DNA of 64,000 nucleotides from Opitutaceae bacterium (GTDB taxonomy: Bacteria > Verrucomicrobiota > Verrucomicrobiia > Opitutales > Opitutaceae). Both the position numbers and the translations under genes were made by a program. The stretch spans positions 1 to 64,000 of the forward strand of contig JANQKV010000006.1 of the NCBI GenBank assembly GCA_028280945.1, in the 5' to 3' direction. The first letter of the stretch is position 1. The number at the start of each line of letters is the position of its first letter. The notes under the pieces are model-generated. The model saw nothing but the letters and a program-made list of their open reading frames with translations. It was not told the origin of the DNA and did no database searches. Shown here in pieces: positions 1-9,247 of this stretch.

Positions 1-1406
1 AGCGGCGGGGTGCCCAGGTTCTGGGCCGCTTCTTCGAGGGTTTCGCTGGTCTGTTGAAACCCGGCGACGGCCGATCGCACCACATAGGGCAGCCGTCGCA
101 CGGAGTAGGCAATGATCAACAGCACAGTGGGGTTTTCGATCGGGTTGATGAAATCGAAAAACCGACCCTCCTGGCTCATGGCCAGGTAGCCGAAAGCCAG
201 CACCAGTCCCGGCACGGCGAGCGGCAGCATGGCGAGAAAATCCAACACCTGGCGCCCGCGGATCTTGGAGCGCACGACCACGTAGGCGATGGCGATCCCG
301 AGTATGATGTCGATCAGCGTGGAGATGCTGGCAAATTTCAGCGAATTGGCGATGGCCGGAACAGTGAGGGGATGGCCCAAGGCAATTTCGTAATTCTCCA
401 TCGTCAGCGCCTTCGGCAACACGGTGCCATACCAGTCCTGCGACAGCGAAACGAGCACCACACCCATGTGGGGCAACACGGCGATCAGAGTGACGCTCAC
501 AAAGACCAACGTGCATGCCCAACCACGCCAACCGTCCAGCGGGCGGGGACCACCGGAGCTGGTGGCCTTGGCCATCATGGCGTGCGCATTGCGGCCGAAC
601 AGACCCTTGCCGAGGGCATAAAGCAGGATGGTGCAAAACAGCATCACCGCCACCAGCGTGTAGGGGAACGGATTGCCGCCGATTTCCTTCAGTCCATAAA
701 AAATCTGCACCGAGGTCACTCGTGGGTAATCAAAGATCAACGGCACGCCGAGCTCGGTGAATGACCAGATAAAGACGATGGTGCCGCCGGCAAACAGGCC
801 GGGGCGAATGAGCGGCATGGTGATCTTGAAAAACTTGCGAAAGCCACGGCAACCGAGGTTTTGCGCCGCCTCGTCCATGGCGGGATCGACATTGGCCAAG
901 GCCGCGACGGCGTTGAGATACACGATCGGGTAGAGCGACAACGCCTGCACCGCGGCAATGCCCCAGAAGCGGTTGGCGGCAAACCAGTCGAAGGCCCAGC
1001 CTTCCGGGGCAACGCCAATCCAAATCAGAAACGCGTTCACGGCACCAAACTGCCCGAAGATCTGCTTGATCCCGATCGCCCCGACAAACGGGGGCAGGAT
1101 CATGGGGATGAGCACCAAAGACCCGAGCGCAACTTTGCCGGGAAAATCAAAACGGTCGGCGATGAATGCCATCGGCACCGCGAGGAGGAACGCCAGTGTC
1201 GTCGTCGCGCAGGCCAGCAGGAACGCATTCCACAGCCCCTCCAGATAGATCGGGTCCTGCAGCACCGCGAAGAGGTAGGAAAACGTCAGGTCACCATCGG
1301 CATCGATGAACCCGCCTTTGAGGATCTGCAGAATCGGCCAGACAAAGAACGCCGCAAAAAAGGCGGCGGTGAGGACAAAAACCAAACGGGCGAATCCCTG
1401 CGACAT
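1..1406 (-). CDS. Iron(III)-type ABC transporter permease, two fused permease domains (3' end outside window)
   Basis: Translating the minus strand from the ATG at 1406 gives 468 uninterrupted residues running off the window edge. The protein starts with a short cytoplasmic end and a hydrophobic helix (about residues 7-27) and contains many membrane segments. The EAA-type motif that docks the ATPase occurs twice (EAAQNLG near residue 180 and again near residue 462), so this is a fused double-domain permease of the FbpB/ThiP/AfuB class, normally 500-550 aa; only the C-terminal tail is missing. Such proteins move Fe3+ or similar small solutes across the inner membrane with a periplasmic binding protein. 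No binding protein or ATPase is visible here; they may lie beyond the edge. The gene diverges from the metal ABC operon and shares its 122-bp upstream region, which supports, but does not prove, an iron substrate. Confidence 0.8.
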   Translation of the reverse strand, partial: MSQGFARLVFVLTAAFFAAFFVWPILQILKGGFIDADGDLTFSYLFAVLQDPIYLEGLWNAFLLACATTTLAFLLAVPMAFIADRFDFPGKVALGSLVLIPMILPPFVGAIGIKQIFGQFGAVNAFLIWIGVAPEGWAFDWFAANRFWGIAAVQALSLYPIVYLNAVAALANVDPAMDEAAQNLGCRGFRKFFKITMPLIRPGLFAGGTIVFIWSFTELGVPLIFDYPRVTSVQIFYGLKEIGGNPFPYTLVAVMLFCTILLYALGKGLFGRNAHAMMAKATSSGGPRPLDGWRGWACTLVFVSVTLIAVLPHMGVVLVSLSQDWYGTVLPKALTMENYEIALGHPLTVPAIANSLKFASISTLIDIILGIAIAYVVVRSKIRGRQVLDFLAMLPLAVPGLVLAFGYLAMSQEGRFFDFINPIENPTVLLIIAYSVRRLPYVVRSAVAGFQQTSETLEEAAQNLGTPP

Positions 1407-1469
1407 GCGGCGCAAACGTTGGGGACGAGAGCGACCGGGCAGCAAGCTTCGAGGCCGAGAGTTTGAAAA

Positions 1470-1483
1470 TTAGGCAACACTAA
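1470..1483. promoter_or_regulatory. Candidate DtxR/TroR-like operator (TTAG-N6-CTAA dyad)
   Basis: The sequence TTAGGCAACACTAA is an interrupted inverted repeat (TTAG, 6-bp spacer, CTAA) flanked by further A/T symmetry. DtxR-family operators commonly contain TTAGG half-sites. It lies between two divergent metal-transport units, just upstream of a consensus -10 element. The operon downstream encodes a DtxR-like domain, so autoregulation is the obvious reading. This assignment is inferred from position and symmetry. Confidence 0.5.
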
Positions 1484-1497
1484 AATTATTACTTGAC

Positions 1498-1503
1498 TAT
1501 AAT
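1498..1503 (+). promoter_or_regulatory. -10 element (TATAAT) of the metal ABC operon
   Basis: A perfect TATAAT lies 26 bp before the ATG at 1529; the -35 region is poor and overlaps the TTAG dyad at 1470-1483, as expected for a repressed promoter. Transcription would start near 1510. That rules out the in-frame TTG at 1493 as start codon. Confidence 0.5.
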
Positions 1504-1528
1504 TTTTGTACTGCTTCGGTCCACGCTG

Positions 1529-2446
1529 ATGAGTTGGAGATCTCTTTTTCACAGGATCCGCCTCGGTATGCTCACTGCCGGGACCGGTGTCTTTATAGTT
1601 GCGGCCGAACCGCTTAGGGTGGTGGCCACCACCGGAATGGTGGGGGATTTGGCGGCGCGGGTCGCCGGGGATCGGGCCGAGGTCGAATATCTCATGGGGC
1701 CGGGAGTGGATCCTCACCTCTACAAGGCCACGGCTTCGGATGTGCGCAAACTGCAGCGTGCCGACGTTATCTTCTACAACGGGCTCTTCCTTGAAGGTAA
1801 GATGCAGTCGATTCTTGAACGGATGGGACAGGGAGGGCGTGCGGTCGCGGCGGTTACATCGGGAATCGAGCATGACCGCCTGTTGGATCCGGGAGACGGC
1901 AGTGGCCACCCCGATCCACACCTGTGGTTTGATCCGGCGCTGTGGGCCGAGTGCATTCCGGTGGTGGTGGAGACGCTGTCGACGGCAGCCCCGGAGTCAG
2001 CGGACTACTTTGCCGAGCAGGGGAAGCGGGCGGCGGCCGATTTGACGGCCCTGCACGCCTGGGCTCAGGCGACCATCGCCGTGCTTCCGCCACAGAAGCG
2101 TGTTCTGGTTACCAGCCATGATGCTTACGGATATTTTGGGGAGGCCTACGGATTTAAGGTCGTTGGCCTGCAGGGCATTTCGACCGTGAGCGAGGCGGCG
2201 CTGGCCGACATGGCGCGGCTGGTCGACTTCATCAAGGCGAACGAGGTAAAGGCCATCTTCGTTGAGTCGAGTGTGCCGCATGCGACGATTGAACGGATCG
2301 CGGCCGATGCGGGTGTGGAAATTGGCGGTGAGCTTTTCTCGGACGCGATGGGTGCGCCGGGGCAGATGGAAAACGGTTACGATCTCGGGACCTACGACGG
2401 CATGGTGCGGCACAATGTCACCATGATCGTGGAGGCTCTCCAGTGA
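1529..2446 (+). CDS. Mn/Zn/Fe ABC transporter substrate-binding protein (YtgA/TroA-like)
   Basis: Cluster A-I periplasmic metal-binding protein of 305 aa. An N-terminal signal sequence (about residues 1-27, basic then hydrophobic) precedes the mature domain. The four expected metal ligands are visible: His63 (DPHLY), His131 (DPHLWFD), His197 (TSHDAYGYF) and Asp272 (LFSDAMG), the His3-Asp set of TroA/YtgA/MntC. There is no His-rich loop of the kind found in ZnuA, which favours Mn or Fe over Zn. The ATG at 1529 was chosen because it follows the putative transcription start and gives a proper signal peptide; a TTG 12 codons upstream would overlap the -10. It is the first gene of a four-gene operon with 4-bp overlaps, and it delivers metal to the two permeases encoded downstream. 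Confidence 0.9.
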   Translation: MSWRSLFHRIRLGMLTAGTGVFIVAAEPLRVVATTGMVGDLAARVAGDRAEVEYLMGPGVDPHLYKATASDVRKLQRADVIFYNGLFLEGKMQSILERMGQGGRAVAAVTSGIEHDRLLDPGDGSGHPDPHLWFDPALWAECIPVVVETLSTAAPESADYFAEQGKRAAADLTALHAWAQATIAVLPPQKRVLVTSHDAYGYFGEAYGFKVVGLQGISTVSEAALADMARLVDFIKANEVKAIFVESSVPHATIERIAADAGVEIGGELFSDAMGAPGQMENGYDLGTYDGMVRHNVTMIVEALQ

Positions 2447-3234
2447 ACGCGAAGCAAAGCCCGGCCCCGCTGGAGATCCACGATCTCACGGTTGCGTATC
2501 ATAAAAAACCGGTTGTCTGGGGTGTCGATCTGGAGGTTCCGGCCGGTCAGCTCATCGGCATCATTGGGCCCAATGGAGCCGGCAAATCCACTCTGATCAA
2601 AGCCTGCATGGGCCTGCTGCCAACGCACAGCGGCTGGGTGAAGGTATTTGGCAAGCCACTCAAAGCCGACCCTACCCGGGTCGGTTATGTGCCACAACGC
2701 GAGTCGGTCGATTGGGATTTCCCGGTGAGTGTGATGGATGTGGTTTTGATGGGCCGCTACGGCCGGCTCGGCTTGATTCGTCGTCCGGGCAAGGAGGACC
2801 GCGAGATCGCCCGGGAGTGTTTGGATCGCGTCAAACTGCTGCCTTATGCGAATCGCCAGATCTCAAATCTGTCGGGCGGCCAGCAGCAACGCGTCTTCCT
2901 CGCGAGGGCCCTGGCCCAGCAGGCCGACCTCTACTTCATGGACGAGCCCTTTGCAGGGGTGGATGCCGCTACGGAGGCCGCGATCGTGACGGTGCTGGAG
3001 GATCTTCGCGATCAAGGGAAAACCTTGCTGGTCGTGCACCATGACCTGCCGACGGCGCGCTCCTATTTTGATTCCCTGCTGCTCCTCAACATGAACGTGG
3101 TGGCCTTTGGCCCGACGGAGTCGGTTTTCACCGCGGAGATGCTGCAAAAAACTTACGGCGGCCGACTGACCATTTTGTCCGAAGTCGCGTCCACTTTGGC
3201 AGCGGAAGAGGGCGGCAACCCGGTGCGGCGATGA
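2443..3234 (+). CDS. Metal ABC transporter ATP-binding protein (YtgB/MntA-like)
   Basis: ATPase of 263 aa with every expected motif: Walker [10 protein letters not shown] (42-50), Q-loop YVPQR (82-86), signature LSGGQQQ (143-149), Walker B LYFMDEP (163-169) and a switch histidine in VVHHD. The segment ESVDWDFP after the Q-loop is typical of the Mn/Zn subfamily. The GTG start overlaps the previous stop by 4 bp (GTGA), so translation is probably coupled. It energises the two membrane proteins encoded next, and has the usual length for the family. Confidence 0.93.
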   Translation: MNAKQSPAPLEIHDLTVAYHKKPVVWGVDLEVPAGQLIGIIGPNGAGKSTLIKACMGLLPTHSGWVKVFGKPLKADPTRVGYVPQRESVDWDFPVSVMDVVLMGRYGRLGLIRRPGKEDREIARECLDRVKLLPYANRQISNLSGGQQQRVFLARALAQQADLYFMDEPFAGVDAATEAAIVTVLEDLRDQGKTLLVVHHDLPTARSYFDSLLLLNMNVVAFGPTESVFTAEMLQKTYGGRLTILSEVASTLAAEEGGNPVRR

Positions 3235-4691
3235 AGGGGGGCGGGCTCAATCAAGCGAAGCGCGGGCTGCTCGGGCTCGGGCTTGCCTTGATGGCGGTAT
3301 CGATAGCCTCTGCCGCGAGTGTTTCGGAGATCATGGATACCGAATGGCGGGAGCAGCTCGGGCGTTTTTTCAGCATGCGTGATCCCTCGCTGCGCTTCGC
3401 GCTGGTCGGTTCCATCCTGCTTGGGCTGAGTTGCGGACTGCTCGGCAGTTTTATCGTCGTGCGGCGCATGGCCCTCGTAGGGGATGCGCTGTCGCATGCC
3501 GTGCTCCCGGGAGTGGCCCTTGGGTTCCTGTGGGGCATGACAAAGGACCCTCTGGCGATTTTCATCGGCGCCGTGATCGCCGGCCTTACCGGCACGGCCG
3601 TGGTCAACGCCTTGGTCAAGACTACGCGGATCAAGGCCGACACGGCGCTTGGCTTGGTGTTGGCGTCGTTTTTCGCGGTGGGACTGTGCCTGCTGACGAT
3701 GATCCAGAATCTGCCGACCGGAAACAAAAGCGGATTGGACAAGTTTCTGTTCGGCCAGGCCGCTGCACTAGGAGCGGACGACATCACCCTGATGGCCATC
3801 GTGACCGCGGCCGCCGTGGCGTTGATCACGATGTTCTACAAGGAGCTGCTGGCGACGAGTTTCGATGCGGGGTTTGCGCGGGTCGCGGGTATTCCGGCCG
3901 AGTGGGTGCATCACGGGTTGATGCTGGTTCTGGCGGCGGCGGTCGTGATCGCGCTGCAGGCGGTGGGAGTGGTGCTGGTTTCAGCCATGCTCATCACGCC
4001 CGCTGCCGCGGCGTATTTGTTGACCGACCGCATGCATCGCATGCTGCTGATGGCCGGGGGATTCGGGATCCTGGCCGGCGTGACGGGAGCCTTTTTCTCG
4101 TTTGTCGGCCGCGGCCTGCCAACGGGGCCCCTGATGGTGATTGGAGCGTCGACGGTCTTTGCCGGCGCCTATCTCGCGGGGCCGCGCCACGGAGTCCTGG
4201 CGCGGTGGTGGCGTCAACGCAGCCGGGCCGCGCGCACGGAGCGGGAGAACACCCTGAAGGCGCTTTACCACGTGTGGGAGGACGATGGGTTCCGTGATGT
4301 CGGGGTAACCTTGGCCGACCTCGCCCAACGACGGCGGGAGACGTTGGACGAGGCGCTGCGGCGCAGCCGCGAGTTGGAACGCCACGGCATGGCTTCGGTG
4401 AATCGCGACGCCGTTTATTTCACGCCCCAGGGCCGCCGACGCGCGGCGGAAATCGTGCGCAACCACCGTCTCTGGGAATTGTATCTCACCAACTCCGCCA
4501 ACATCGCGCCGGATCACGTGCATGATGACGCGGAGGAAATCGAACACGTCTTGGGCGAAAAAACGGTCCGCGAGTTGGAACGGCGGTTGGACTACGCCAC
4601 GCAGGATCCGCACGGCAAACACATCCCGGGACCGCGTGACATCCATGGCGGAGTGCTCGCGGGCGGTGACAAAGCGGAGGGAGAACCGTGA
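3231..4691 (+). CDS. Metal ABC permease fused to a DtxR-like metalloregulator (YtgCR-like)
   Basis: A 486-aa fusion. Residues about 1-325 are an ABC-3 family permease: a signal-anchor-like first helix, then segments such as [19 protein letters not shown] and the cytoplasmic [11 protein letters not shown] motif. Residues about 336-410 are a winged helix-turn-helix, and 411-470 match the dimerisation and metal-binding part of DtxR/MntR proteins: NHRLWELYL (His412), then the DDAEEIEH block (Glu438, His439) and [10 protein letters not shown] normal permease of this family is about 280-300 aa, so the C-terminal 150 aa are extra. The same permease-repressor fusion is known in Chlamydia as YtgCR, where the repressor half is released by proteolysis and represses the operon. 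I infer the same logic here, with the TTAG dyad at 1470 as candidate target. The ATG overlaps the previous gene by 4 bp. Confidence 0.9.
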   Translation: MKGGGLNQAKRGLLGLGLALMAVSIASAASVSEIMDTEWREQLGRFFSMRDPSLRFALVGSILLGLSCGLLGSFIVVRRMALVGDALSHAVLPGVALGFLWGMTKDPLAIFIGAVIAGLTGTAVVNALVKTTRIKADTALGLVLASFFAVGLCLLTMIQNLPTGNKSGLDKFLFGQAAALGADDITLMAIVTAAAVALITMFYKELLATSFDAGFARVAGIPAEWVHHGLMLVLAAAVVIALQAVGVVLVSAMLITPAAAAYLLTDRMHRMLLMAGGFGILAGVTGAFFSFVGRGLPTGPLMVIGASTVFAGAYLAGPRHGVLARWWRQRSRAARTERENTLKALYHVWEDDGFRDVGVTLADLAQRRRETLDEALRRSRELERHGMASVNRDAVYFTPQGRRRAAEIVRNHRLWELYLTNSANIAPDHVHDDAEEIEHVLGEKTVRELERRLDYATQDPHGKHIPGPRDIHGGVLAGGDKAEGEP

Positions 4692-5650
4692 GCGAATTGA
4701 TTCCGGCCTTCGATTGGCAACGGGTCATGGTCGATCCGTGGACGGTGGACCTGAGTCTTTACGGCTGGATTGCCCTGATGGGGTTCCTCGTCGCCACCGC
4801 GTGTGGCCTGGTGGGTAATTATCTGATCCTGCGGCGCATGGCATTGATGGGCGATGCGGTGAGTCACAGTGTGCTGCCCGGACTGGTGATTGCATTCTTG
4901 TTTTCGAGCAGTCGCGGCACGGGAGCGATGTTCCTCGGCGCCCTGGCCGCGGGGATCGCGGCCACCGTATTGATCGAAGCGATACACCGTAAAACCCGGG
5001 TCAAGCAGGACGCCGCGATGGGAATTGCCTTCTCCACGCTGTTCGCGATCGGAGTCCTGTTGGTTTCTCTCTACAGTGAGCACGTCGATTTGGATGCCGA
5101 TTGCGTCCTCTATGGGGAAATTGCGTTTGTGCCGCTCGAGCCCATGGTCACGTGGCTGGGGGTCACGCTGGGGCCGGTTTCGCTGGTGCGCATGGCGGCC
5201 GTGCTCCTGGTGGTCGTGGGGTTGATTTTTGCGTTCTACAAGGAACTGCTGGTTGCTTCTTTCGATGAGGCCCTGGCGAGGGCGACGGGGATAAACCCAA
5301 CCTGGTTGCACTATGGTTTGATGTCGGTCTTGTCCGTGGTGATTGTCAGCGCGTTTGAGTCAGTGGGGGCGATTTTGGTCATCGCCATGCTGATTCTGCC
5401 GGGCGCAACGGCGTCGCTGATGACGGATCGTTTGGGTGTGATGCACGCCATTGCGGTGGGGCATGCGGCGGTGAGTGCGTGGTTGGGAGTCAGCCTGGGA
5501 GTGTGGCTGGACTGTTCGATCGGGGCCGCAATGGTCGTGGCGGGAGCGGCAATCTTTACCTTGGTTTGGGCGGGGGCGGTCTTGCGGCGTTGGCAGCGCC
5601 GAATGGGTCACGATGTGGAACCGGTTCCGGCGACATCCGTGCCGAGGTGA
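4688..5650 (+). CDS. Metal ABC transporter permease (YtgD/MntB-like)
   Basis: A 320-aa ABC-3 family permease, second membrane subunit of the transporter. It shares GDAVSHSVLPGL and FYKELLVASFDEALARATG with the permease half of the preceding fusion protein ([31 protein letters not shown]), so the two are paralogues that probably form a heterodimer. There is no C-terminal regulator domain. The GTG start overlaps the previous stop by 4 bp. It is the last gene of the operon and is followed by a convergent gene; I see no strong terminator in the 55-bp gap. Confidence 0.9.
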   Translation: MSELIPAFDWQRVMVDPWTVDLSLYGWIALMGFLVATACGLVGNYLILRRMALMGDAVSHSVLPGLVIAFLFSSSRGTGAMFLGALAAGIAATVLIEAIHRKTRVKQDAAMGIAFSTLFAIGVLLVSLYSEHVDLDADCVLYGEIAFVPLEPMVTWLGVTLGPVSLVRMAAVLLVVVGLIFAFYKELLVASFDEALARATGINPTWLHYGLMSVLSVVIVSAFESVGAILVIAMLILPGATASLMTDRLGVMHAIAVGHAAVSAWLGVSLGVWLDCSIGAAMVVAGAAIFTLVWAGAVLRRWQRRMGHDVEPVPATSVPR

Positions 5651-5705
5651 ATTCACCGCCAGCCCATTGAGCGTGATTTGAGCCGGCAAATCGACGTTTT
5701 GACCG

Positions 5706-6827
5706 TCAGTCAGTCGTTAGTCCCAGCACCTTGGGGTCGATGACGACCACGCCGATGCCGGAGGTCAGGGTCGGTTTTGATTTGTCCGCATGGGCGGGCT
5801 TTCCGTCATGCACGGTGGCTCGTCCGGTATAGAAAACCAGGGTCTCGCCGCGCCATTGCACGGGGCGACTGTTGGTGAAGACCATGCCGCTATCGAACCG
5901 GCCGGATTCGCCGAGCGGAATGATGGGGTTGCGATCAAGTGCCCGCGTCCAGGTCCACCCATCGTCGCTGAAGGCAAGCTGGACATCCATTGTCTGATTG
6001 CCGGTGTGATGGCAGCTGATCAAGGCCCCGTAACCCCGCGGCGTGTGGTAGGGAGCCATGAAGTAAAACTGCAGATCCGGCGGGTCCCGATCATCCGGCG
6101 TGAATATCTGGGCTGGCCCCACCCAGCGGTCAGGCCACGGATCGGCCCACCAGATGGAGATGACCCGTTGCATGTTGGTGAGGTTGTCGCGGTCGACCGG
6201 CAGCCCGGCATCGTAACGCCACATCTGTTGATAAACGAGGTGCCCGGTGTCCCGGGGACCGGCCGGCGCATGTGGATTCACATCAATGAACGTCGCCGCG
6301 TCGTTGGCGTTGGTGATGACCGGGTAGGGGGTCACGGTGCTCCAGGCAAATCCGTCCGGGCTGGTGGCGACATAGTAGCCGGGGCGGGCTGCCGGATTAC
6401 GTCGACCCCAGTAGAGCAGCTTCCAACGTTCCGTTGGGTTGGTGGCGTCGGGATCATGAATGATGGAGGATGGCATGAAGAATCCCCAATCCATGTCGTT
6501 GCCACCCGAGCGCATGACGACATTGGTGCCATCTCCAAGCACAGGTTTGGTCCACGTGCGCCCGTCTTCCGAATAGGCGACGGAGAGGAAATTTCGCGCC
6601 GGTTCACCTCGAAAGAGCACGAGATAATACATGCGAAGTTGGTCCGCCTCCGGGTCGGGGAAAATGCCTACTTGATAGAGATGGGCGGCTTCCCGTTCCC
6701 AAGGTTTGTCCGCCTTCAGAAGCGATTCGGATGAGCGCCATACGGTGTGCTCAGACACGGATTTATGGTCCTCCATCGCAAAGACGGTGGGAACCAAAAC
6801 AAGTAAGAGAAGGCAGAGCCGGGGCAT
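5706..6827 (-). CDS. Secreted five-bladed beta-propeller protein, GH43/GH32-like
   Basis: A 373-aa protein with a clear signal peptide (MPRLCLLLLVLVPTVFA). The mature part has repeated propeller-like strands of the form AYSEDGRTWTKP, ATSPDGFAWSTV and AFSDDGWTWTRA, each an Asp-containing turn before W-x-W. This is the pattern of glycoside hydrolase clan GH-F/GH-J-like proteins common in Verrucomicrobia and Planctomycetes. Catalytic acids cannot be assigned by eye, so enzymatic activity is not proven. An in-frame TTG lies 10 codons upstream, but the ATG at 6827 gives a normal signal sequence and follows a C/T-rich leader. The gene is convergent with the metal operon and diverges from the chemoreceptor gene. 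It probably acts in the periplasm or outside the cell on a carbohydrate. Confidence 0.65.
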   Translation of the reverse strand: MPRLCLLLLVLVPTVFAMEDHKSVSEHTVWRSSESLLKADKPWEREAAHLYQVGIFPDPEADQLRMYYLVLFRGEPARNFLSVAYSEDGRTWTKPVLGDGTNVVMRSGGNDMDWGFFMPSSIIHDPDATNPTERWKLLYWGRRNPAARPGYYVATSPDGFAWSTVTPYPVITNANDAATFIDVNPHAPAGPRDTGHLVYQQMWRYDAGLPVDRDNLTNMQRVISIWWADPWPDRWVGPAQIFTPDDRDPPDLQFYFMAPYHTPRGYGALISCHHTGNQTMDVQLAFSDDGWTWTRALDRNPIIPLGESGRFDSGMVFTNSRPVQWRGETLVFYTGRATVHDGKPAHADKSKPTLTSGIGVVVIDPKVLGLTTD

Positions 6828-7048
6828 GGGAGGGAAACTAGATGGGAGGTAATGCAAAACTCAAACCCGGCCTGCCCACACCGGTAAAAGAATCGGTTGA
6901 TGAGGATACTTGTGAGGCATTCGTGTTGGGGCCTGCCCATGCTTCACCCTCGGTGATCGGCGGTAAAAATCGGGTAAATTTTTTTTAAGTCCCACCGGAA
7001 CGCACCGAATACCCTATTGAGGTGTATTAACCCGCCTCATCTCGACTC

Positions 7049-9190
7049 ATGAAAAACCTATCTCTTAAACAACGGCTCGTTGGTATTGGTCTGGCCCTGA
7101 CCCTTATTCCCATGGCCTTGGTATTCGTGGTCGTCCGAACCGCAGGCCACGGCATAGAAGAACGAATCGGAGTTGAACTGCAGTCCGCTGCTCACGCTGA
7201 TCTGGCGGCGAAATTGAGTCTGGCGTTGCAACAGGTGAAACTTGCGGATGATCTCCTGCGAGATCACGTGAAGTCCACTCTGAACACGGCTACCACGATG
7301 CTGGAGCAGTCGGGTGACATCCAACCCAGCACCGCCGAAACGTGGGATTGGGAAGCGATCAATCAAGTCTCTCGCGAAACCCGCACCGTGGTTTTGCCGC
7401 GCTGGCAGATCGGTGGGCAGACGCTGCCCAAAACGTTGGATTTTGATCCGGGAGAGGTGGTGCCCATCGTCGATGCCCTGGCGGAAAGCACCGGTGATAC
7501 CGTGACCCTGTTTCAGCGACTGAACGACGAAGGCGATATGCTGCGCGTCGCCACCACTGCTCGGAACAAAGAAGGCGGACGGGCCATCGGCACATATGTG
7601 CCCGCATCAAGCCAGGTGGTCAGCGATGTTCTGCGAGACAAAATGTTCATCGGTCGGGCCTTTGTGTTGGATCAACACTACATCACGGCTTACCAGCCGA
7701 TTCGCGATGAGAGGGGAAAGATCATCGGCATGCTTGGGGTGGGCACTCCCGAACGAATCGCGTCGGAGCAATTGCGAAAGAACTTGGCCGATATCGTGGT
7801 GGGCACGACGGGTTATGTTTACGTATTGAACGCGCGGGGAGATAACGCCGGCAGGTATGTCTTGTCGAAAGACGGCGAACGGGACGGCGAAAACATCCTT
7901 GGTGCTCGTGATGCGGATGGGAACGCCTTCATTCGTGAAATGGTCACGAAGGCGGTGACCCTTCGACCGGGAGAACAGGCATCCATCACCTATCCGTGGC
8001 TAAACCCGGGTTACCCTGAACCTCGGCCCAAAATCGTTTCCTATGGATATTTTGCCCCTTGGGACTGGCTGATCGGAGTGGGATCCTATGAAGAAGAGTT
8101 TTTTTCGTCCCTGCATGAAGTTGAGGACGGGTTCGACCGGGCCAACATGGTGCAATTGATCTGCATGGTTTTGGCGGCCATTGTCTCGGTTGGGGTTTTT
8201 CTCCTGTTTGCGTCGCGCTTGTCGGGCCGCATCGGTGCGGTGTCTCGTGAGCTGCAAAGGCAGTCCCAGGCCTCCCGCGAGGCCGCTGCCGAAATCAATC
8301 GGGCGAGTGGCACTTTGGCCGATTCCTCCAGTGAACAAGCTGCGGCTTTGGAAGAAACGTCTGCGTCGGTTGAGGAGATTTCCGGAATGACGGATGCCAA
8401 TCGGGAAAGCGCAGAGCTGGCCAAGCAGTTCACCCAGGAAACGCGGGAGATTACGGAGGCGAACACCGAGCGCATGCAGCGCATGGAAAACGCCATGGCG
8501 CAAATCGACGGTTCCAGCCGGGAGATTTCAGGCATCCTTCACACGATCGATGACATCGCCTTTCAGACCAACATTCTGGCACTCAACGCCGCCGTCGAGG
8601 CCGCCCGCGCGGGTGAAGCCGGCGCCGGGTTTGCTGTCGTAGCCGAAGAGGTAAGGTCCTTGGCCAACCGTTGCGCGGAAGCCGCCAGCCTCACGGCAAC
8701 AAAGATTGAGAGCGCGGTGAAGAGCACCCAGGATGGCAGCAATATCTGTTCAGAGCTTTCCGGAGGTCTTCAAACCGTGGCGGAGAAAATCAAGGAGGTT
8801 GATCAACGAGTGCAGGAAATCGCCCACTCCACCCGCGAGCAGGACAGCGGACTCAAACAGATCACCAGTGCGATGCACCAAATGGACAAGTCCACCCAGG
8901 GCAATGCGGCCGGGGCTGAAGAAACCGCCGCCACGGCCGTCGAACTGGATCAACAAGCTGGTCGGCTCGGGGCGGTGGTGGACCGTTTGCTCATGATCGT
9001 GAACGGGGGTAACCTTCGTCCGGGCCTTTCATCATCGAATGAGACATCCACGGTTGCACCACCGTCTTCCCGAAGTTTTCCGTCCCCGGTCGAGCGGGTC
9101 GTGGTGTCTCACGTGGGGGACAGTTTGGACGGCTCCTCACACCAGAGTTCTTCCCGTGATTGGAACCAATCCAACCTGGTCAAAAACTAA
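7049..9190 (+). CDS. Methyl-accepting chemotaxis protein with a Cache sensor
   Basis: A 713-aa chemoreceptor. TM1 spans about residues 10-29, the periplasmic sensor 30-366, TM2 367-388 and the cytoplasmic signalling coiled coil about 400-650. The sensor contains a double Cache-type region ([15 protein letters not shown] then [19 protein letters not shown] and [10 protein letters not shown]) plus a second lobe ([30 protein letters not shown]), as in Cache_3-Cache_2 proteins that bind small organic acids or similar ligands. The hairpin tip is the conserved [20 protein letters not shown] followed by [16 protein letters not shown] canonical HAMP domain is hard to find after TM2. No CheR-binding pentapeptide is seen at the C-terminus, which ends in a Ser/Pro-rich tail. 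No other chemotaxis gene is nearby, so it is an orphan receptor. Confidence 0.93.
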   Translation: MKNLSLKQRLVGIGLALTLIPMALVFVVVRTAGHGIEERIGVELQSAAHADLAAKLSLALQQVKLADDLLRDHVKSTLNTATTMLEQSGDIQPSTAETWDWEAINQVSRETRTVVLPRWQIGGQTLPKTLDFDPGEVVPIVDALAESTGDTVTLFQRLNDEGDMLRVATTARNKEGGRAIGTYVPASSQVVSDVLRDKMFIGRAFVLDQHYITAYQPIRDERGKIIGMLGVGTPERIASEQLRKNLADIVVGTTGYVYVLNARGDNAGRYVLSKDGERDGENILGARDADGNAFIREMVTKAVTLRPGEQASITYPWLNPGYPEPRPKIVSYGYFAPWDWLIGVGSYEEEFFSSLHEVEDGFDRANMVQLICMVLAAIVSVGVFLLFASRLSGRIGAVSRELQRQSQASREAAAEINRASGTLADSSSEQAAALEETSASVEEISGMTDANRESAELAKQFTQETREITEANTERMQRMENAMAQIDGSSREISGILHTIDDIAFQTNILALNAAVEAARAGEAGAGFAVVAEEVRSLANRCAEAASLTATKIESAVKSTQDGSNICSELSGGLQTVAEKIKEVDQRVQEIAHSTREQDSGLKQITSAMHQMDKSTQGNAAGAEETAATAVELDQQAGRLGAVVDRLLMIVNGGNLRPGLSSSNETSTVAPPSSRSFPSPVERVVVSHVGDSLDGSSHQSSSRDWNQSNLVKN

Positions 9191-9247
9191 GCGGTTTCGC
9201 CGAGACCTCTCCTGGGGCAGTGTTGGGTGTTTCAAGCTTCCCGGCTG

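Noticed and set aside
54..764. Plus-strand frame of 236 aa at the left end (and another at 861-1466)
   Set aside because: Lies opposite a clear membrane permease on the minus strand; composition is His/Gln/Arg-rich, as expected for an antisense shadow.
1493..1528. Upstream TTG start for the metal-binding protein
   Set aside because: It overlaps the TATAAT -10 element, so it would precede the transcript start; the ATG at 1529 gives a better signal peptide.
5790..6734. Plus-strand frame of 314 aa
   Set aside because: Antisense to the signal-peptide-bearing propeller gene; no recognisable domain.
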